Assembly (NCBI GenBank): GCA_947627715.1 | Contig: CANQXK010000025.1 | Span: 1-35,704 of the forward strand | Direction of reading: 5' to 3' | DNA length: 35,704 nt | Source: an uncultured Oscillospiraceae bacterium | Lineage (GTDB): Bacteria > Bacillota > Clostridia > Oscillospirales > Oscillospiraceae | Part shown: in pieces, positions 1 to 9,316 of the stretch | Layout: each line of letters starts with the position of its first letter | Position numbering within the stretch: position 1 is the first letter of the stretch | Notes under the pieces: generated by a model | Told to the model about the DNA's origin: nothing | What the model saw: only the letters and a program-made list of their open reading frames with translations | Database searches by the model: none | Program-made: the position numbers and the translations under genes

Positions 1-299
1 CTGGGGTCCATGGGGTTGATGCCGTCGATGGCCCGCAGCTGGGGACAGCAGATGTCGTTCATCTCGTTGTAGTCCCGGCCCTCGAAGCCCACGCCGGAGC
101 CGTCCAGCCCGATATGGGTGTGGGCGTCCACAAATCCCGGCCACACCTCCAGCCCCTGGGCGTCAAAGCTCCGGCACCCCTCCGGGGCCGGAAGGTCCGC
201 GCCCACGGCGGCGATCTTCCCGTTTTCCACAAGGATGTCCGCCCTGTAGGCCTCCCGGCGGACGGCGTCGTGGACGTTCCCGTTTTTTATGAGAAGCAT
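1..299 (-). CDS. Amidohydrolase, N-terminal part (cut by window edge)
   Basis: This is the first 99 or so residues of an amidohydrolase-superfamily enzyme of the imidazolonepropionase-like group; the rest lies beyond base 1. Visible are the N-terminal beta-sandwich (MLLIKNGNVHD, then ILVENGKIAAVG) and the metal-binding HxH motif in GFVDAHTHIGLD at residues 60 and 62. Such proteins hydrolyse C-N bonds with one or two metal ions in a TIM barrel; the substrate cannot be told from this piece. The ATG is preceded by GAGGAAG at good distance and lies 10 nt after the tldE stop, so it is the third gene of the tldD-tldE operon. Peptidase neighbours make an amino-acid or peptide-derived substrate possible, but that is inference. 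Confidence 0.8.
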   Translation of the reverse strand, partial: MLLIKNGNVHDAVRREAYRADILVENGKIAAVGADLPAPEGCRSFDAQGLEVWPGFVDAHTHIGLDGSGVGFEGRDYNEMNDICCPQLRAIDGINPMDP

Positions 300-309
300 A
301 TGGTCTTCC

Positions 310-1656
310 TCACTTTCCCGCCACGGTCAGGCCCTCCACGAGGACGCTGGGCGAGGCGAAGTTTGTGATGCCGTGGGCCTCCGCAAGCTCGATATTGGAA
401 CCCACGGCGGCAATGCCCTTCAAAAGGCCGAAGAAGTTCCCGGCCACGGTAAAGGACTTCACGGGCGCTGTCTTTTTGCCGCCCTCGATGAGGAAGCCGC
501 CGCTTTGGAGGGAGAAGTCCCCGGAGATGGGGTTGGCCCCGGCGTGAAGGCCGCCCACCATGTTGATGTAGACGCCCTCCCCCGCCTTCTCCAAAAGCTC
601 CTCCTCGGAAAGCGCGCCCGGCGCCAGGTACATGGTGAAGGGCTGAACGCCGATCTTGGAGGCGTACCCCGATTTGGCCGCGTTGCCGGTGGTCTCCCGC
701 CCGGCCTTCGCCGCGGTCTGGAGGTTATAGAGGAGCGTCAGGAGCTTTCCGTTCTCGATGACGTTCTTCCTGTGGGCCGGGGACCCCTCCGCGTCAAAGG
801 GCACGGGCATGGGGCTGTCCTTGTAGAAGGGGTCGTCGCACAGCGTGACGCACGGCGCGGCCACGGTCTCCCCCTCCTTGCCGGCCAGCGCCGACAGGCC
901 CTTCTGGGCCATCTCGGAGGAGAAGGAGGAGGCGAACGTCGCCAAAATCGCCCCCATGGCGTCGGGTGAGAAGACGATGGGCACAGCGCCTGTTTTGGGG
1001 ACGCCGCCGCCCAGCTTGGCCTTGGCGTTTTCAACGGACTTCCTCACCACCTTCTCCCGGTCCAGCTTGGAGAAGTCGCCCCTGTCCACCTCGTAGGCGT
1101 TGACCATCTCCGTGCCGTCGGTGACGATGGGCATGGCCATGATCATGGCGTTTTTGGCGGTGAAGCTCACATCCAGCCCCCTGGAGTTGAAGATGGCCAC
1201 GGTGGAGGTCCCCGCCGCCGCCGCGCTGCGGCTGCTCTCCGTCACGGCGCTGTCCTCCCGGCGGAGCATCTCCTGGATCTCCAGCGCGGTTTTCACCAGC
1301 TCCGACGGCTCAGGCAGGGCGAAATCCGCCGTCTCATGCGCCTCGTAGGTCTGTCCGCCGGGGACGAACACCGCCGCCTCGTCGGACTCCACGGTCTCCG
1401 CGTTGCTCATGGCCCGGCGCACCAGGGACTCGGCCTCCCCGGCGCTGAGGTTCTCCGTGGAGGCGTATCCCAGCTTGCCCGCGTGGACGCACCGAAGGCA
1501 CACGCCCCCGTCCACGGAGGAGCCGAACTGGTTGATCTCCCCCCGGAAGGCGGAGGCGGACACGTCCTCCCCGCCGGAGTAATAAAGCTCGTATTCCGTG
1601 ACGCCCAGCTTCTCCGCCGCGGCGACGACGGCTTTTCTGAAATCCTCAAAATTCAT
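310..1656 (-). CDS. tldE: TldE/PmbA-family metalloprotease subunit
   Basis: The protein is 448 residues, the usual length for PmbA/TldE (peptidase family U62). It is the partner of TldD in a heterodimeric cytosolic metalloprotease; in E. coli TldD/TldE matures microcin B17 and degrades unfolded peptides and the CcdA antitoxin. Typical features are the N-terminal segment with YSGGEDVSASAFRGE, the central KLGGGVPKTGAVPIVFSPDA stretch and the C-terminal GNFFGLLKGIAAVGSNIE region. It lacks the HExxxH metal site, as expected for the TldE subunit. The ATG lies 12 nt after the tldD stop, so the two are cotranscribed. TldD and TldE are homologous; assignment as TldE rests on the missing metal motif. 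Confidence 0.92.
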   Translation of the reverse strand: MNFEDFRKAVVAAAEKLGVTEYELYYSGGEDVSASAFRGEINQFGSSVDGGVCLRCVHAGKLGYASTENLSAGEAESLVRRAMSNAETVESDEAAVFVPGGQTYEAHETADFALPEPSELVKTALEIQEMLRREDSAVTESSRSAAAAGTSTVAIFNSRGLDVSFTAKNAMIMAMPIVTDGTEMVNAYEVDRGDFSKLDREKVVRKSVENAKAKLGGGVPKTGAVPIVFSPDAMGAILATFASSFSSEMAQKGLSALAGKEGETVAAPCVTLCDDPFYKDSPMPVPFDAEGSPAHRKNVIENGKLLTLLYNLQTAAKAGRETTGNAAKSGYASKIGVQPFTMYLAPGALSEEELLEKAGEGVYINMVGGLHAGANPISGDFSLQSGGFLIEGGKKTAPVKSFTVAGNFFGLLKGIAAVGSNIELAEAHGITNFASPSVLVEGLTVAGK

Positions 1657-1668
1657 GTTTCTGCCTCC

Positions 1669-3048
1669 TTATCTTCCGCCCACGGTGATGGAGGACACCC
1701 GGATGAGGGGCTGGCCCACGTTCGTGGGGATGGAGCCAGAGGAGGAGCCGCACATCCCCTGGCCCATGTCCATATCCGTGCCCACCATGTCGATCTTCTG
1801 AATGACGTCGGAGCCCTTTCCCACAAGGCTCGCGCCCCGCACAGGCTCGCAGATCCTGCCGTTTCTGATCATGTACCCCTCGTTGACGGCAAAGTTGAAC
1901 TCCCCGGTCACCGGGTTCACCGAGCCGCCGCCCATCTCTTTGGCGTAGAGGCCGTACTCGATGGAGGCGATGATGTCCTCGTTTTTGTCCTCCCCCGCCG
2001 CGATGTACGTGTTGGTCATGCGGGAGGTGGGGGTGAAGGCATAGGACTGGCGGCGGGAGGACCCCGTGGAGGCCATCCCCATGCGCCGTCCGTTGAATTT
2101 GTCGATCATGTAGGTCTTGAGCACGCCCTTCTCGATGAGCACCTTGCGCTGTGCCGGCGTGCCCTCGTCGTCGATGTTGATGGACCCCCACGCGCCGGGG
2201 ATGGTGCCGTCGTCAATGGCGGTGACCTTGGGGTTGGCGATGGTCTGGCCCAGCTTCCCGGCAAACTGGCTCGCCCCGTAAGCCACGGAGCTTGCCTCCA
2301 GGGAGTGGCCGCAGGCCTCGTGGAAGATGACGCCGCCGAAGCCGTTCTCGATGGCCACAGGCATCACCCCCGCCGGGCAGTACCCCGCCCCGGCCATGGT
2401 CACGGCCTGCCGCGCCGCGTGGACGCCCACCTTGACGGGGTCGATGAAGTCGAACATCTCAAGCCCCATCCTGCGCCCCGGACGGCAGCCCCCCGTCTGG
2501 GTCTCGCCGTTTATCTCCGCCACGGCGTTCACCATGAGGCGCGTGCGGATCTGGCGGTCCTGGACGTAGATGCCGTCCGTGCTGGCGATGAGGATGTTGT
2601 GGTCCACATCCAAAAACGTCCCTGTCACCTGACGGACCTTGTCGCTGTATTCCATGGCCGCGCAGCAGGCCGCCCGGAGAATGTCCGCCTTCGTTTTGTT
2701 CTCAACGCCGGAGGGCACCACGCGCACCGGGTGGATGTCCCCGAAAAGCCTCTCGTTGAGGACGATCTCGATCTCCGCCTTCCCCTCGCCCAGCGCCGAA
2801 GCGGCCGCTGCGGCGCATCGGAGAAGCCCCGCCTCCGTGGTGTCCACCGTGGTGGCGGAGACGCTGCGAAGGCCCTTGTAGACGCGGATCCCCGCGCCGG
2901 CAATGACGTTGTCGTTGATGGCGTCCACCTTTCCGCCCACCATCTCGATGGAGTGGTTCAGCGTGTTCTCTGCGAAGATCTCCGCGTAGTCCGCCCCGGT
3001 GGAGACGGCCTTTGCCAGAACGCGCCGGCATACTTCAACAGGTATCAT
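1669..3048 (-). CDS. tldD: TldD metalloprotease catalytic subunit
   Basis: The protein is 459 residues and belongs to the TldD branch of peptidase family U62. The zinc-binding motif HEACGH is at about residues 243-248 in GGVIFHEACGHSLEAS, and the GSS(S)GSIPTNVGQP(L)IRV region near the C-terminus is conserved in the family. It forms the active heterodimer with TldE, encoded immediately downstream. The start is supported by AAGGAGGAAAAAG directly before the ATG. A sigma-A promoter lies at 3129-3157, so transcription starts just after the trailing end of the CRISPR array. No modified-peptide biosynthesis genes are nearby, so a general proteolytic role is likelier than peptide maturation. Confidence 0.94.
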   Translation of the reverse strand: MIPVEVCRRVLAKAVSTGADYAEIFAENTLNHSIEMVGGKVDAINDNVIAGAGIRVYKGLRSVSATTVDTTEAGLLRCAAAAASALGEGKAEIEIVLNERLFGDIHPVRVVPSGVENKTKADILRAACCAAMEYSDKVRQVTGTFLDVDHNILIASTDGIYVQDRQIRTRLMVNAVAEINGETQTGGCRPGRRMGLEMFDFIDPVKVGVHAARQAVTMAGAGYCPAGVMPVAIENGFGGVIFHEACGHSLEASSVAYGASQFAGKLGQTIANPKVTAIDDGTIPGAWGSINIDDEGTPAQRKVLIEKGVLKTYMIDKFNGRRMGMASTGSSRRQSYAFTPTSRMTNTYIAAGEDKNEDIIASIEYGLYAKEMGGGSVNPVTGEFNFAVNEGYMIRNGRICEPVRGASLVGKGSDVIQKIDMVGTDMDMGQGMCGSSSGSIPTNVGQPLIRVSSITVGGR

Positions 3049-3089
3049 CTTTTTCCTCCTTGCGTAGAATAGTTGGATTATGTAAACAA

Positions 3090-3131
3090 AATAGGCCCAA
3101 CGGAGGGAACGCTCCCCCGTCTGGACCTATT
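3090..3131 (-). terminator. Hairpin between CRISPR array and tldD
   Basis: An imperfect inverted repeat has outer arms AATAGGCCCA and TGGACCTATT and a GC-rich inner stem. On the minus strand it is followed by TTTTGTTT, so it looks like an intrinsic terminator for transcripts arriving from the CRISPR array. The tldD promoter -10 box overlaps its outer arm. A transcript starting there would carry only the inner stem, so the element could stop array readthrough while letting tldD transcripts pass. The termination role is inferred. Confidence 0.5.
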
Positions 3132-3157
3132 ATAGTAAAATAATTTCCGTTTTTCAA
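3129..3157 (-). promoter_or_regulatory. Sigma-A promoter of tldD operon
   Basis: On the minus strand, TTGAAA (3152-3157) and TATAAT (3129-3134) are separated by exactly 17 nt. The predicted start, near 3122, is about 75 nt upstream of the tldD ATG. The -10 box is perfect and the -35 box matches 4 of 6 consensus bases. Confidence 0.7.
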
Positions 3158-3280
3158 GAGCGGCGGGGAATTTCCGCCCCCCTCCGCCGAAAAACCCGCC
3201 CGCCGGAAACGAGAGTACATTTAACTCTCGTCCCATGCGTGGCGTCCGATAAAGCAATCGTAGATGGCATCCTCATCGAT

Positions 3281-3573
3281 TTTTCAATCCACGCCCTCAA
3301 AGGGGCGGCTTTCTCAAAGTTGGCTTCAAGGTTGATTGCCTGCATATTTCAATCCACGCCCCACCCGGAGGGCGACAAAGACTACACCCGATACCCTTTT
3401 TGCCGGAGTTATTTCAATCCACGCCCCCCCGTGCGGGGGGCGACCCCGGTGTCGGCCAGGTATGTGTGGAATCCGAGATTTCAACCCACGCCCCTAAAGG
3501 GGCGGCTGACCTCCTACAAGGTAACTCCCAAGATAGGGCTATTTCAACCCACGCCCCCCTCGCGGGGGGCGAC
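3281..3573 (-). CRISPR. Type I-C CRISPR array, distal (trailer) block: 5 degenerate repeats
   Basis: There are five repeats, at 3281-3310, 3346-3376, 3411-3444, 3478-3507 and 3541-3573, separated by four spacers of 33-35 nt. The repeats vary in length (30-34 nt) and in the stem-loop, but keep complementary stem arms, for example CCCCTAAAGGGG in the fourth. Three of them end (crRNA sense) GGATTGAAAT and two end GGGTTGAAAT. Degeneration and position farthest from the leader mark this as the oldest part of the array. The block is cut off from the main array by a 681-bp interval carrying a toxin-antitoxin operon. Orientation is minus, as for the cas genes. Confidence 0.9.
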
Positions 3574-3615
3574 GCAGTAATCTGAGGCGACGGGCGGCGA
3601 GATATAGCCGGGAAA

Positions 3616-3897
3616 TCAGCGCGCAAGCTTGTAGACGGCATACTGATTCAGGCTCACGCCGTTCCTTTTCGCGGCTTCAGCCAGGTCCCGATGCAGGTCT
3701 TTCGGGATCCGCAGCATCAGTTTGCCGCTGTATTCCCTCTGAGCGCGGTAATCCTCAAGAGATAACGCCTCGGCGGGATCCTCATCCTCGGCCTGAGCCA
3801 GTGCCGCAAGGTCCTCGGCCGTGGGTTCCTCCGGCTCCCTGGCGTCAATTTGCGCTAAACGTCCGGCAAGCTCCTCGTCTGTCAATTCATGATTCAT
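3616..3897 (-). CDS. HicB-like ribbon-helix-helix antitoxin
   Basis: The protein is 93 residues. The N-terminal 55 are strongly acidic (EEPTAEDLAALAQAEDEDPAE), and the C-terminus is a ribbon-helix-helix domain with GKLMLRIPKDLHRDLAEAAK followed by NGVSLNQYAVYKLAR, the form seen in HicB-family antitoxins. It should bind DNA as a dimer, neutralise the toxin encoded 11 nt upstream and repress the shared promoter. AAGAGGTG precedes the ATG at good spacing. The toxin-first gene order resembles hicAB and higBA. The odd feature is location: the gene sits inside a CRISPR array, its stop codon 42 nt from a repeat. Confidence 0.75.
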   Translation of the reverse strand: MNHELTDEELAGRLAQIDAREPEEPTAEDLAALAQAEDEDPAEALSLEDYRAQREYSGKLMLRIPKDLHRDLAEAAKRNGVSLNQYAVYKLAR

Positions 3898-3908
3898 GGT
3901 CTCACCTC

Positions 3909-4154
3909 TTAATACTTGATATTTGTGCGTGTGTTGATCTCAATGACAGTTATTATCACATCCCCCTTTTCCCATGTGAACAGGATTCGATAATGCGCTA
4001 TCTTGTATCGATAAGCGTTTTTCGTCCCGGCAAGGCGGACGATGTCCCCCTCCCACCGGGAAAGATGGTCAAGGGCTTTATATAGCTTTTGACGGGTATT
4101 GTCATCCACACTGTCAAGATATTTTTGCGCTTGTTTTTTCAATATTATCTGCAC
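3909..4154 (-). CDS. RelE/ParE-family toxin
   Basis: The protein is 81 residues with the compact RelE/ParE fold signature: an N-terminal strand and helices (QIILKKQAQKYLDSVDD), then the basic strand pair YRYKIAHYRILFTWEKGDVIITVIEI. Members are mRNA interferases acting on the ribosome or gyrase poisons; the sequence alone does not say which. I chose the GTG at 4154 because GTGAGGTG lies 6 nt upstream; a longer reading frame to 4298 only translates promoter and CRISPR repeat sequence. The antitoxin follows after 11 nt. The gene is clearly more AT-rich than the cas genes, suggesting separate acquisition. Confidence 0.75.
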   Translation of the reverse strand: MQIILKKQAQKYLDSVDDNTRQKLYKALDHLSRWEGDIVRLAGTKNAYRYKIAHYRILFTWEKGDVIITVIEINTRTNIKY

Positions 4155-4179
4155 GATGTTCACCTCACGCGACAATATT

Positions 4180-4208
4180 ATGATAGTATATGCGCTATCA
4201 TATGTCAA
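4180..4208 (-). promoter_or_regulatory. Promoter and operator of the toxin-antitoxin operon
   Basis: On the minus strand, TTGACA (4203-4208) is followed after 17 nt by TATCAT (4180-4185). A perfect 7-bp inverted repeat, ATGATAG...CTATCAT (4180-4201), covers the -10 box and spacer, as expected for autorepression by the ribbon-helix-helix antitoxin. The promoter lies between CRISPR repeats and points in the direction of array transcription. Confidence 0.7.
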
Positions 4209-4254
4209 GTGAATAATGATAATTTTTTGTGCGCCCCAACTATGGGGAACACCG

Positions 4255-5887
<1,633 letters not shown>

Positions 5888-6059
5888 AGCAGATTTGCAC
5901 AATTTTTTCGTCGTACTTCTGTGCAATCTGTCAAAAAAGCTTTTCCTCTAAAAAAGAATCAGACTGGAAAGGCCGTCCTTCAAGCGGCCGGTTCCAGTTT
6001 TGCCGCAAAAAGGCGGTGCGAACCTTGCGGGGAACCTCTGCCCGCTTGCCATTCGCACG
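5888..6059 (-). promoter_or_regulatory. CRISPR leader between cas2 and first repeat
   Basis: The 172 nt separate the cas2 stop from the first repeat. Directly beside the repeat is an inverted repeat, AGATTTGCACA (5891-5901) with TGTGCAATCT (5920-5929), of the kind leader-anchoring sites for Cas1-Cas2 can show. Further up, ACTGGAA-GGCCG and CGGCC-TTCCAGT (5963-5998) form a strong hairpin followed on the minus strand, after 8 nt, by a T-run, a possible terminator for the cas mRNA. A TTGACA occurs at 5929-5934 without a good -10 box, so the array promoter is not identified. Confidence 0.7.
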
Positions 6060-6350
6060 TCACACCAGCAGCACCCCCTCCGGCTCATAGGACGCTTTCA
6101 CGCCGAAGTGCTCAATCTTATTGCGGTACGAATTTCCCAGCTGGTAGAACCGCAGACTGTCTTTTTCCGGGTCGATGACCGCCAGCAGTTCGGTCTGGAG
6201 CAATTTATATTGCGCCGGGTCCAACAGGCACTCAAACACTGAGTTCTGTACCCTCTGGCCGTAGTTGACACACTTCTTGGCCACCCGCCGGAGCCGTTTC
6301 CGTCCGGCGGCGTCCTCCGTGTTCACGTCATAGGTGATCAGCACCAGCAT
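6060..6350 (-). CDS. cas2: CRISPR-associated Cas2 (type I-C)
   Basis: The protein is 96 residues and shows the N-terminal beta strand MLVLITYDVNTEDAAG with the conserved aspartate at residue 8, then RLRRVAKKCVNYGQRVQNSVFEC, characteristic of type I-C Cas2. It forms the Cas1-Cas2 integrase that inserts new spacers at the leader. It is the last cas gene, 9 nt after the cas1 stop and directly upstream of the leader and array, the standard I-C position. Confidence 0.97.
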   Translation of the reverse strand: MLVLITYDVNTEDAAGRKRLRRVAKKCVNYGQRVQNSVFECLLDPAQYKLLQTELLAVIDPEKDSLRFYQLGNSYRNKIEHFGVKASYEPEGVLLV

Positions 6351-6359
6351 GATACCGCC

Positions 6360-7391
6360 TCACTTCCATAAAAAGGGCGGGTAGCCGTCCAAATCTCCCC
6401 GGAGATACCGGGCCAGCAGAAGAGCCTGGACATAGGGGATCAACCCCCACGCCAGCTTCTCTTTCAAATAGGGGTGGGTGATAGGCTCCGCAAGCCGCTT
6501 CTGCCACGCGGTGAGAAAGAGCTTCCGCCCCTCCTCGGTGAGCCAAACCGCGCCGCCGGGCTGCCGCTCAAAATGCTCCGGCCGGATCGCCCGGTTGTTG
6601 ATGAGCGTCAGTACAAAACGGTCGGCGAACAAGGGCCTCAGTTCCTCCATCAGATCCAGCGCCAGCGAGATCCGCCCCGGCCTGTCCCGGTGGAGGAAGC
6701 CCACATAGGCGTCCAGCCCCACGCTCTCCAGCGCCCCGGCGCAGGCATTGGCCAGCAGGGTGTAGGCGAAGGACAGGAGGGCGTTCACCGGGTCCATCGG
6801 CGGGCGGCGGGAGCGGCCGATAAAGGTGAAGGTCTCCCGCTGGTTCAGTATGAGGGCGTCAAAGGCGTCGAAATAGACCGCCGCTGTCTGCCCCTCCATC
6901 CCTCTCAGGGAGTCCGGGTCCGTCTCTTCCAGAAAGGCGGGCAAACTGTCCGCCAGCGCGGCGGAGGCCCGGACAAGCTTTTCCTCGTCTACCCGCATGG
7001 CATGATCCCTGCGGGTGCGCTCAATGCTCCAACGGCTGTTATAGACCTTGCCGAAGAGGAAGCACCGGGCGATCCGGCAGCTCTGAGCCGGGTCGTCGGC
7101 CACGCGGTACTGGGTCCGGCGCAGCAGCACGTTGCCCGGATTTTCCCCGCAGATCCTTGCCAAAAATCTGCCTCTGGGCGTCAGGAAGCATAGATTGACC
7201 CCCTCGCGGGCGCATTTGCCCATGAGGGCGGGGCTGGCCCCCTTGTAGGAAAAGCACAGAATATTCTCCAGGGTGTGAAGAGGAAACTGGCCCCGTTTCT
7301 CCTCCCCGGAGAGCACCTCCACCGTCTCCCCCTCCAGCGCAAGATAGCTGTCCTCGCTGAGGACAAACAGCGTGTTCAGGAATTTTCTCAC
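6360..7391 (-). CDS. cas1: CRISPR-associated Cas1 integrase (type I-C)
   Basis: The protein is 343 residues. The start is a GTG that overlaps the cas4 stop (GTGA), giving VRKFLNTLFVLSEDSYLALEGE; an upstream in-frame extension would only read cas4 sequence. The N-terminal beta domain is followed by the helical catalytic domain with GFLHRDRPGRISLALDLMEELRP, which supplies the active-site histidine (about residue 234) and acidic residue. With Cas2 it integrates prespacers; in type I-C, Cas4 joins the complex to select TTC-flanked prespacers. Translational coupling with cas4 fits that. Confidence 0.97.
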   Translation of the reverse strand: MRKFLNTLFVLSEDSYLALEGETVEVLSGEEKRGQFPLHTLENILCFSYKGASPALMGKCAREGVNLCFLTPRGRFLARICGENPGNVLLRRTQYRVADDPAQSCRIARCFLFGKVYNSRWSIERTRRDHAMRVDEEKLVRASAALADSLPAFLEETDPDSLRGMEGQTAAVYFDAFDALILNQRETFTFIGRSRRPPMDPVNALLSFAYTLLANACAGALESVGLDAYVGFLHRDRPGRISLALDLMEELRPLFADRFVLTLINNRAIRPEHFERQPGGAVWLTEEGRKLFLTAWQKRLAEPITHPYLKEKLAWGLIPYVQALLLARYLRGDLDGYPPFLWK

Positions 7392-8062
7392 GGCATATCC
7401 TCCTCCCCCGGCAGGTGGGCGCGGAGATAGGCGTTGGGCGATTGGATCCTTGTCAGCCTGGGCAAACACAGGTCCTTTAACGAGCAGGCGGCGCACCCTC
7501 TGCCGGACTTTGCTTTGGGGGTATAGCCTCTTTCATAGAGGGCGCGCATCTCGGCAAGCATGGCCTCCACCCGCCCCCGAAGAGCGGCGTCCAACGCCAC
7601 CCTTGTGCGCCGCCGGGGTTCGCCGTAAAAGAGGCTTCCCTCCGGGATGGCGCACAACAGCATCTCCTCCAGACACATGGCCTGAGCGCACAGCTGAAGC
7701 TCGTCTGCCTCAAAGGGCTTCGGCTTGCCCCGCTTGTACTCCACAGGATAGGGCTGCCACGTCCCTTCCTGGCCCGCCAGGGTCACCCCGGCGGGGTCCC
7801 GGTGGAACTCCACCACGTCGCACACTCCCTGGACCTGGAGCCGGTGAGACACGACCCGAAGGCCGCGGACGATCAGGGTATCGCCGCGGCTCTCGGTCTG
7901 CTGTTCATCGTGGGCGCGCCTGTGGAGCAGGTCCCCCTCCACGGTGCGCAGATTCTCCGCCCACTGCCGCTCGATGTGGATGAGGGCCCACTGCCTCCGG
8001 CAGAAGGCGAAGTGCTGAAGGCCGGACAGGGCGAGATACCCCTCCTCCGGCGCGGCCGTCAC
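7388..8062 (-). CDS. cas4: CRISPR-associated Cas4 nuclease (type I-C)
   Basis: The protein is 224 residues, a RecB-like nuclease with an iron-sulfur cluster. The cluster cysteines are C21 (HFAFCRRQW) and C190, C193, C199 in GCAACSLKDLC. VEYKRGKPK near the middle is the PD-(D/E)xK-type motif. Cas4 trims prespacers and sets PAM and orientation for Cas1-Cas2. The GTG start overlaps the cas7 stop by four bases (GTGA), as cas1 in turn overlaps cas4, so translation of the module is coupled. Confidence 0.96.
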   Translation of the reverse strand: MTAAPEEGYLALSGLQHFAFCRRQWALIHIERQWAENLRTVEGDLLHRRAHDEQQTESRGDTLIVRGLRVVSHRLQVQGVCDVVEFHRDPAGVTLAGQEGTWQPYPVEYKRGKPKPFEADELQLCAQAMCLEEMLLCAIPEGSLFYGEPRRRTRVALDAALRGRVEAMLAEMRALYERGYTPKAKSGRGCAACSLKDLCLPRLTRIQSPNAYLRAHLPGEEDMP

Positions 8063-8949
8063 CCCATGCGGGTGCAGGTGACGCCGGCGGGCAGGGCGGC
8101 CTCGTCCACGCAGACGGTGTAGTCGCTGTAGGCGCGGGGGCTGATAACATCCGCGTTCCGGGCCACCTTGACAGTGTCGAAGAGCTTCCAGGCCGGGGCG
8201 CAGCCCAGCTCGGAGTCGTGCTTGAAAACGATCAGCTCCCGGACGGCCATCTTGCCCCGCGCGGCGGAGCGGTCAAACTCGAACATATTCAAAATGGCCT
8301 GCCACAGAAGCTCCAGGTCGTCCTCAGAGAACCCGGTGACCTTCCGGGCCAGATTGGCGGAGACAAATCCCTCGCAGCGGTAGAGGGCGTAAGGGACGAT
8401 GTACTTCCGGCCCATTTCAGTCCCCTTCTTCTCCGCGTCGGCCTCGGTGGTGATGGCCACGCGGGTGATGGTGACCTCCTGAGGCACGATGGGATCGATG
8501 CTGCGGGCAAAGCCCAACTGGACAGGCCCACGGATCTGGCCGCAGTTGAGGTTGTTCTTCACAAAGGTGGTCATGACGGCGCCGAAGGAACGGATGTCAA
8601 AGAAGTTCCGGCACATATAATCCCGAACCCTTTCGTCCAGCTTGTCGTCCTTCTTTTTGGCCTCCTTGACGGTCTTCTCATCCACGCCGCAGTGGTCAAA
8701 TGCCTCGGCGTCGGAGCGGTTCAGAGGCACGCCGTCCTTGATGTAGATGCGAAAGCCCGCATCGCCCTCCCTGGCGGTCTCCACGTAATTGCGGATCTTC
8801 CGCTTCAGGCACACATCGGTGACCAGGCCGTAGCCTGTCTCCGGGTCCAGCCGGGGCATATTGCCCGCGTCGGGGTCGCCGTTGGGGTTGCCGTTCTCCA
8901 CGTCGAACAGGATCACAAATTCATAGCGGTTTTTAATGGGTTCAGTCAT
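8059..8949 (-). CDS. cas7: Cas7 (Csd2), Cascade backbone
   Basis: The protein is 296 residues, a RAMP-fold Cas7 of the Csd2 type. The N-terminus NRYEFVILFDVENGNPNGDPDAGN is diagnostic, with the following DPETGYGLVTDVCLKRKIRNYV. Seven or so copies coat the crRNA spacer in the type I-C surveillance complex. I chose the ATG at 8949 (MTEPIKN) because GGAGAG lies 7 nt upstream; a longer frame to 8979 has no such site. The start overlaps the cas8c end by 8 nt. Confidence 0.97.
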   Translation of the reverse strand: MTEPIKNRYEFVILFDVENGNPNGDPDAGNMPRLDPETGYGLVTDVCLKRKIRNYVETAREGDAGFRIYIKDGVPLNRSDAEAFDHCGVDEKTVKEAKKKDDKLDERVRDYMCRNFFDIRSFGAVMTTFVKNNLNCGQIRGPVQLGFARSIDPIVPQEVTITRVAITTEADAEKKGTEMGRKYIVPYALYRCEGFVSANLARKVTGFSEDDLELLWQAILNMFEFDRSAARGKMAVRELIVFKHDSELGCAPAWKLFDTVKVARNADVISPRAYSDYTVCVDEAALPAGVTCTRMG

Positions 8950-9316
8950 TTTTGCTCTCTCCTTTATCCTTTTTTTCATAGAATTTCTGTACCTGATGAT
9001 AGTAGCCGAGATGGAACGTCCCCTGATCGGCCAGGGAAAGCCTGGCGGGAAGCGTCTCGTGGATGCGGCACTCCAGATCGCCGATCAGCTTCTCATAGTA
9101 GACCCGCAGGCCCGTTTCCAACTTGCGCAGGTGGCTCTGGGACAGCTTTGTCAGCAGGGGGAAAACAACGGCGGGGGTGGCACAGGCGCTGTTGAAATAC
9201 TTGTCCTTGATGGTGGCGTTGATGACGGGGTTGGCGGCCGACTGGACCCGCTCCAGCACGGCGAACAACCGGCCCAGCACGTAGGGGAGATGGGTGCTTT
9301 GTTCATTCAGTTCCAC
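8942..9316 (-). CDS. cas11c: Cas11c small subunit, internal start within cas8c
   Basis: AAGGAGG at 9325-9331 is followed after 8 nt by an in-frame GTG at codon 464 of cas8c, which would give a 124-residue protein beginning MELNEQSTHLPYVLGRLFAV. The product is the helical C-terminal domain of Cas8c. In characterised type I-C systems a small subunit of about this size is made exactly this way and occupies the Cascade belly. A Shine-Dalgarno this strong inside a gene with no downstream gene start nearby is good sequence evidence; expression itself is inferred. Confidence 0.75.
   Translation of the reverse strand: MELNEQSTHLPYVLGRLFAVLERVQSAANPVINATIKDKYFNSACATPAVVFPLLTKLSQSHLRKLETGLRVYYEKLIGDLECRIHETLPARLSLADQGTFHLGYYHQVQKFYEKKDKGESKND

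Noticed and set aside
5891-5901. Leader sequence AGATTTGCA resembling the guide target
   Set aside because: Only nine bases are shared with the target at 11578-11586 and there is no TTC before it; chance similarity in AT-rich DNA is likely.
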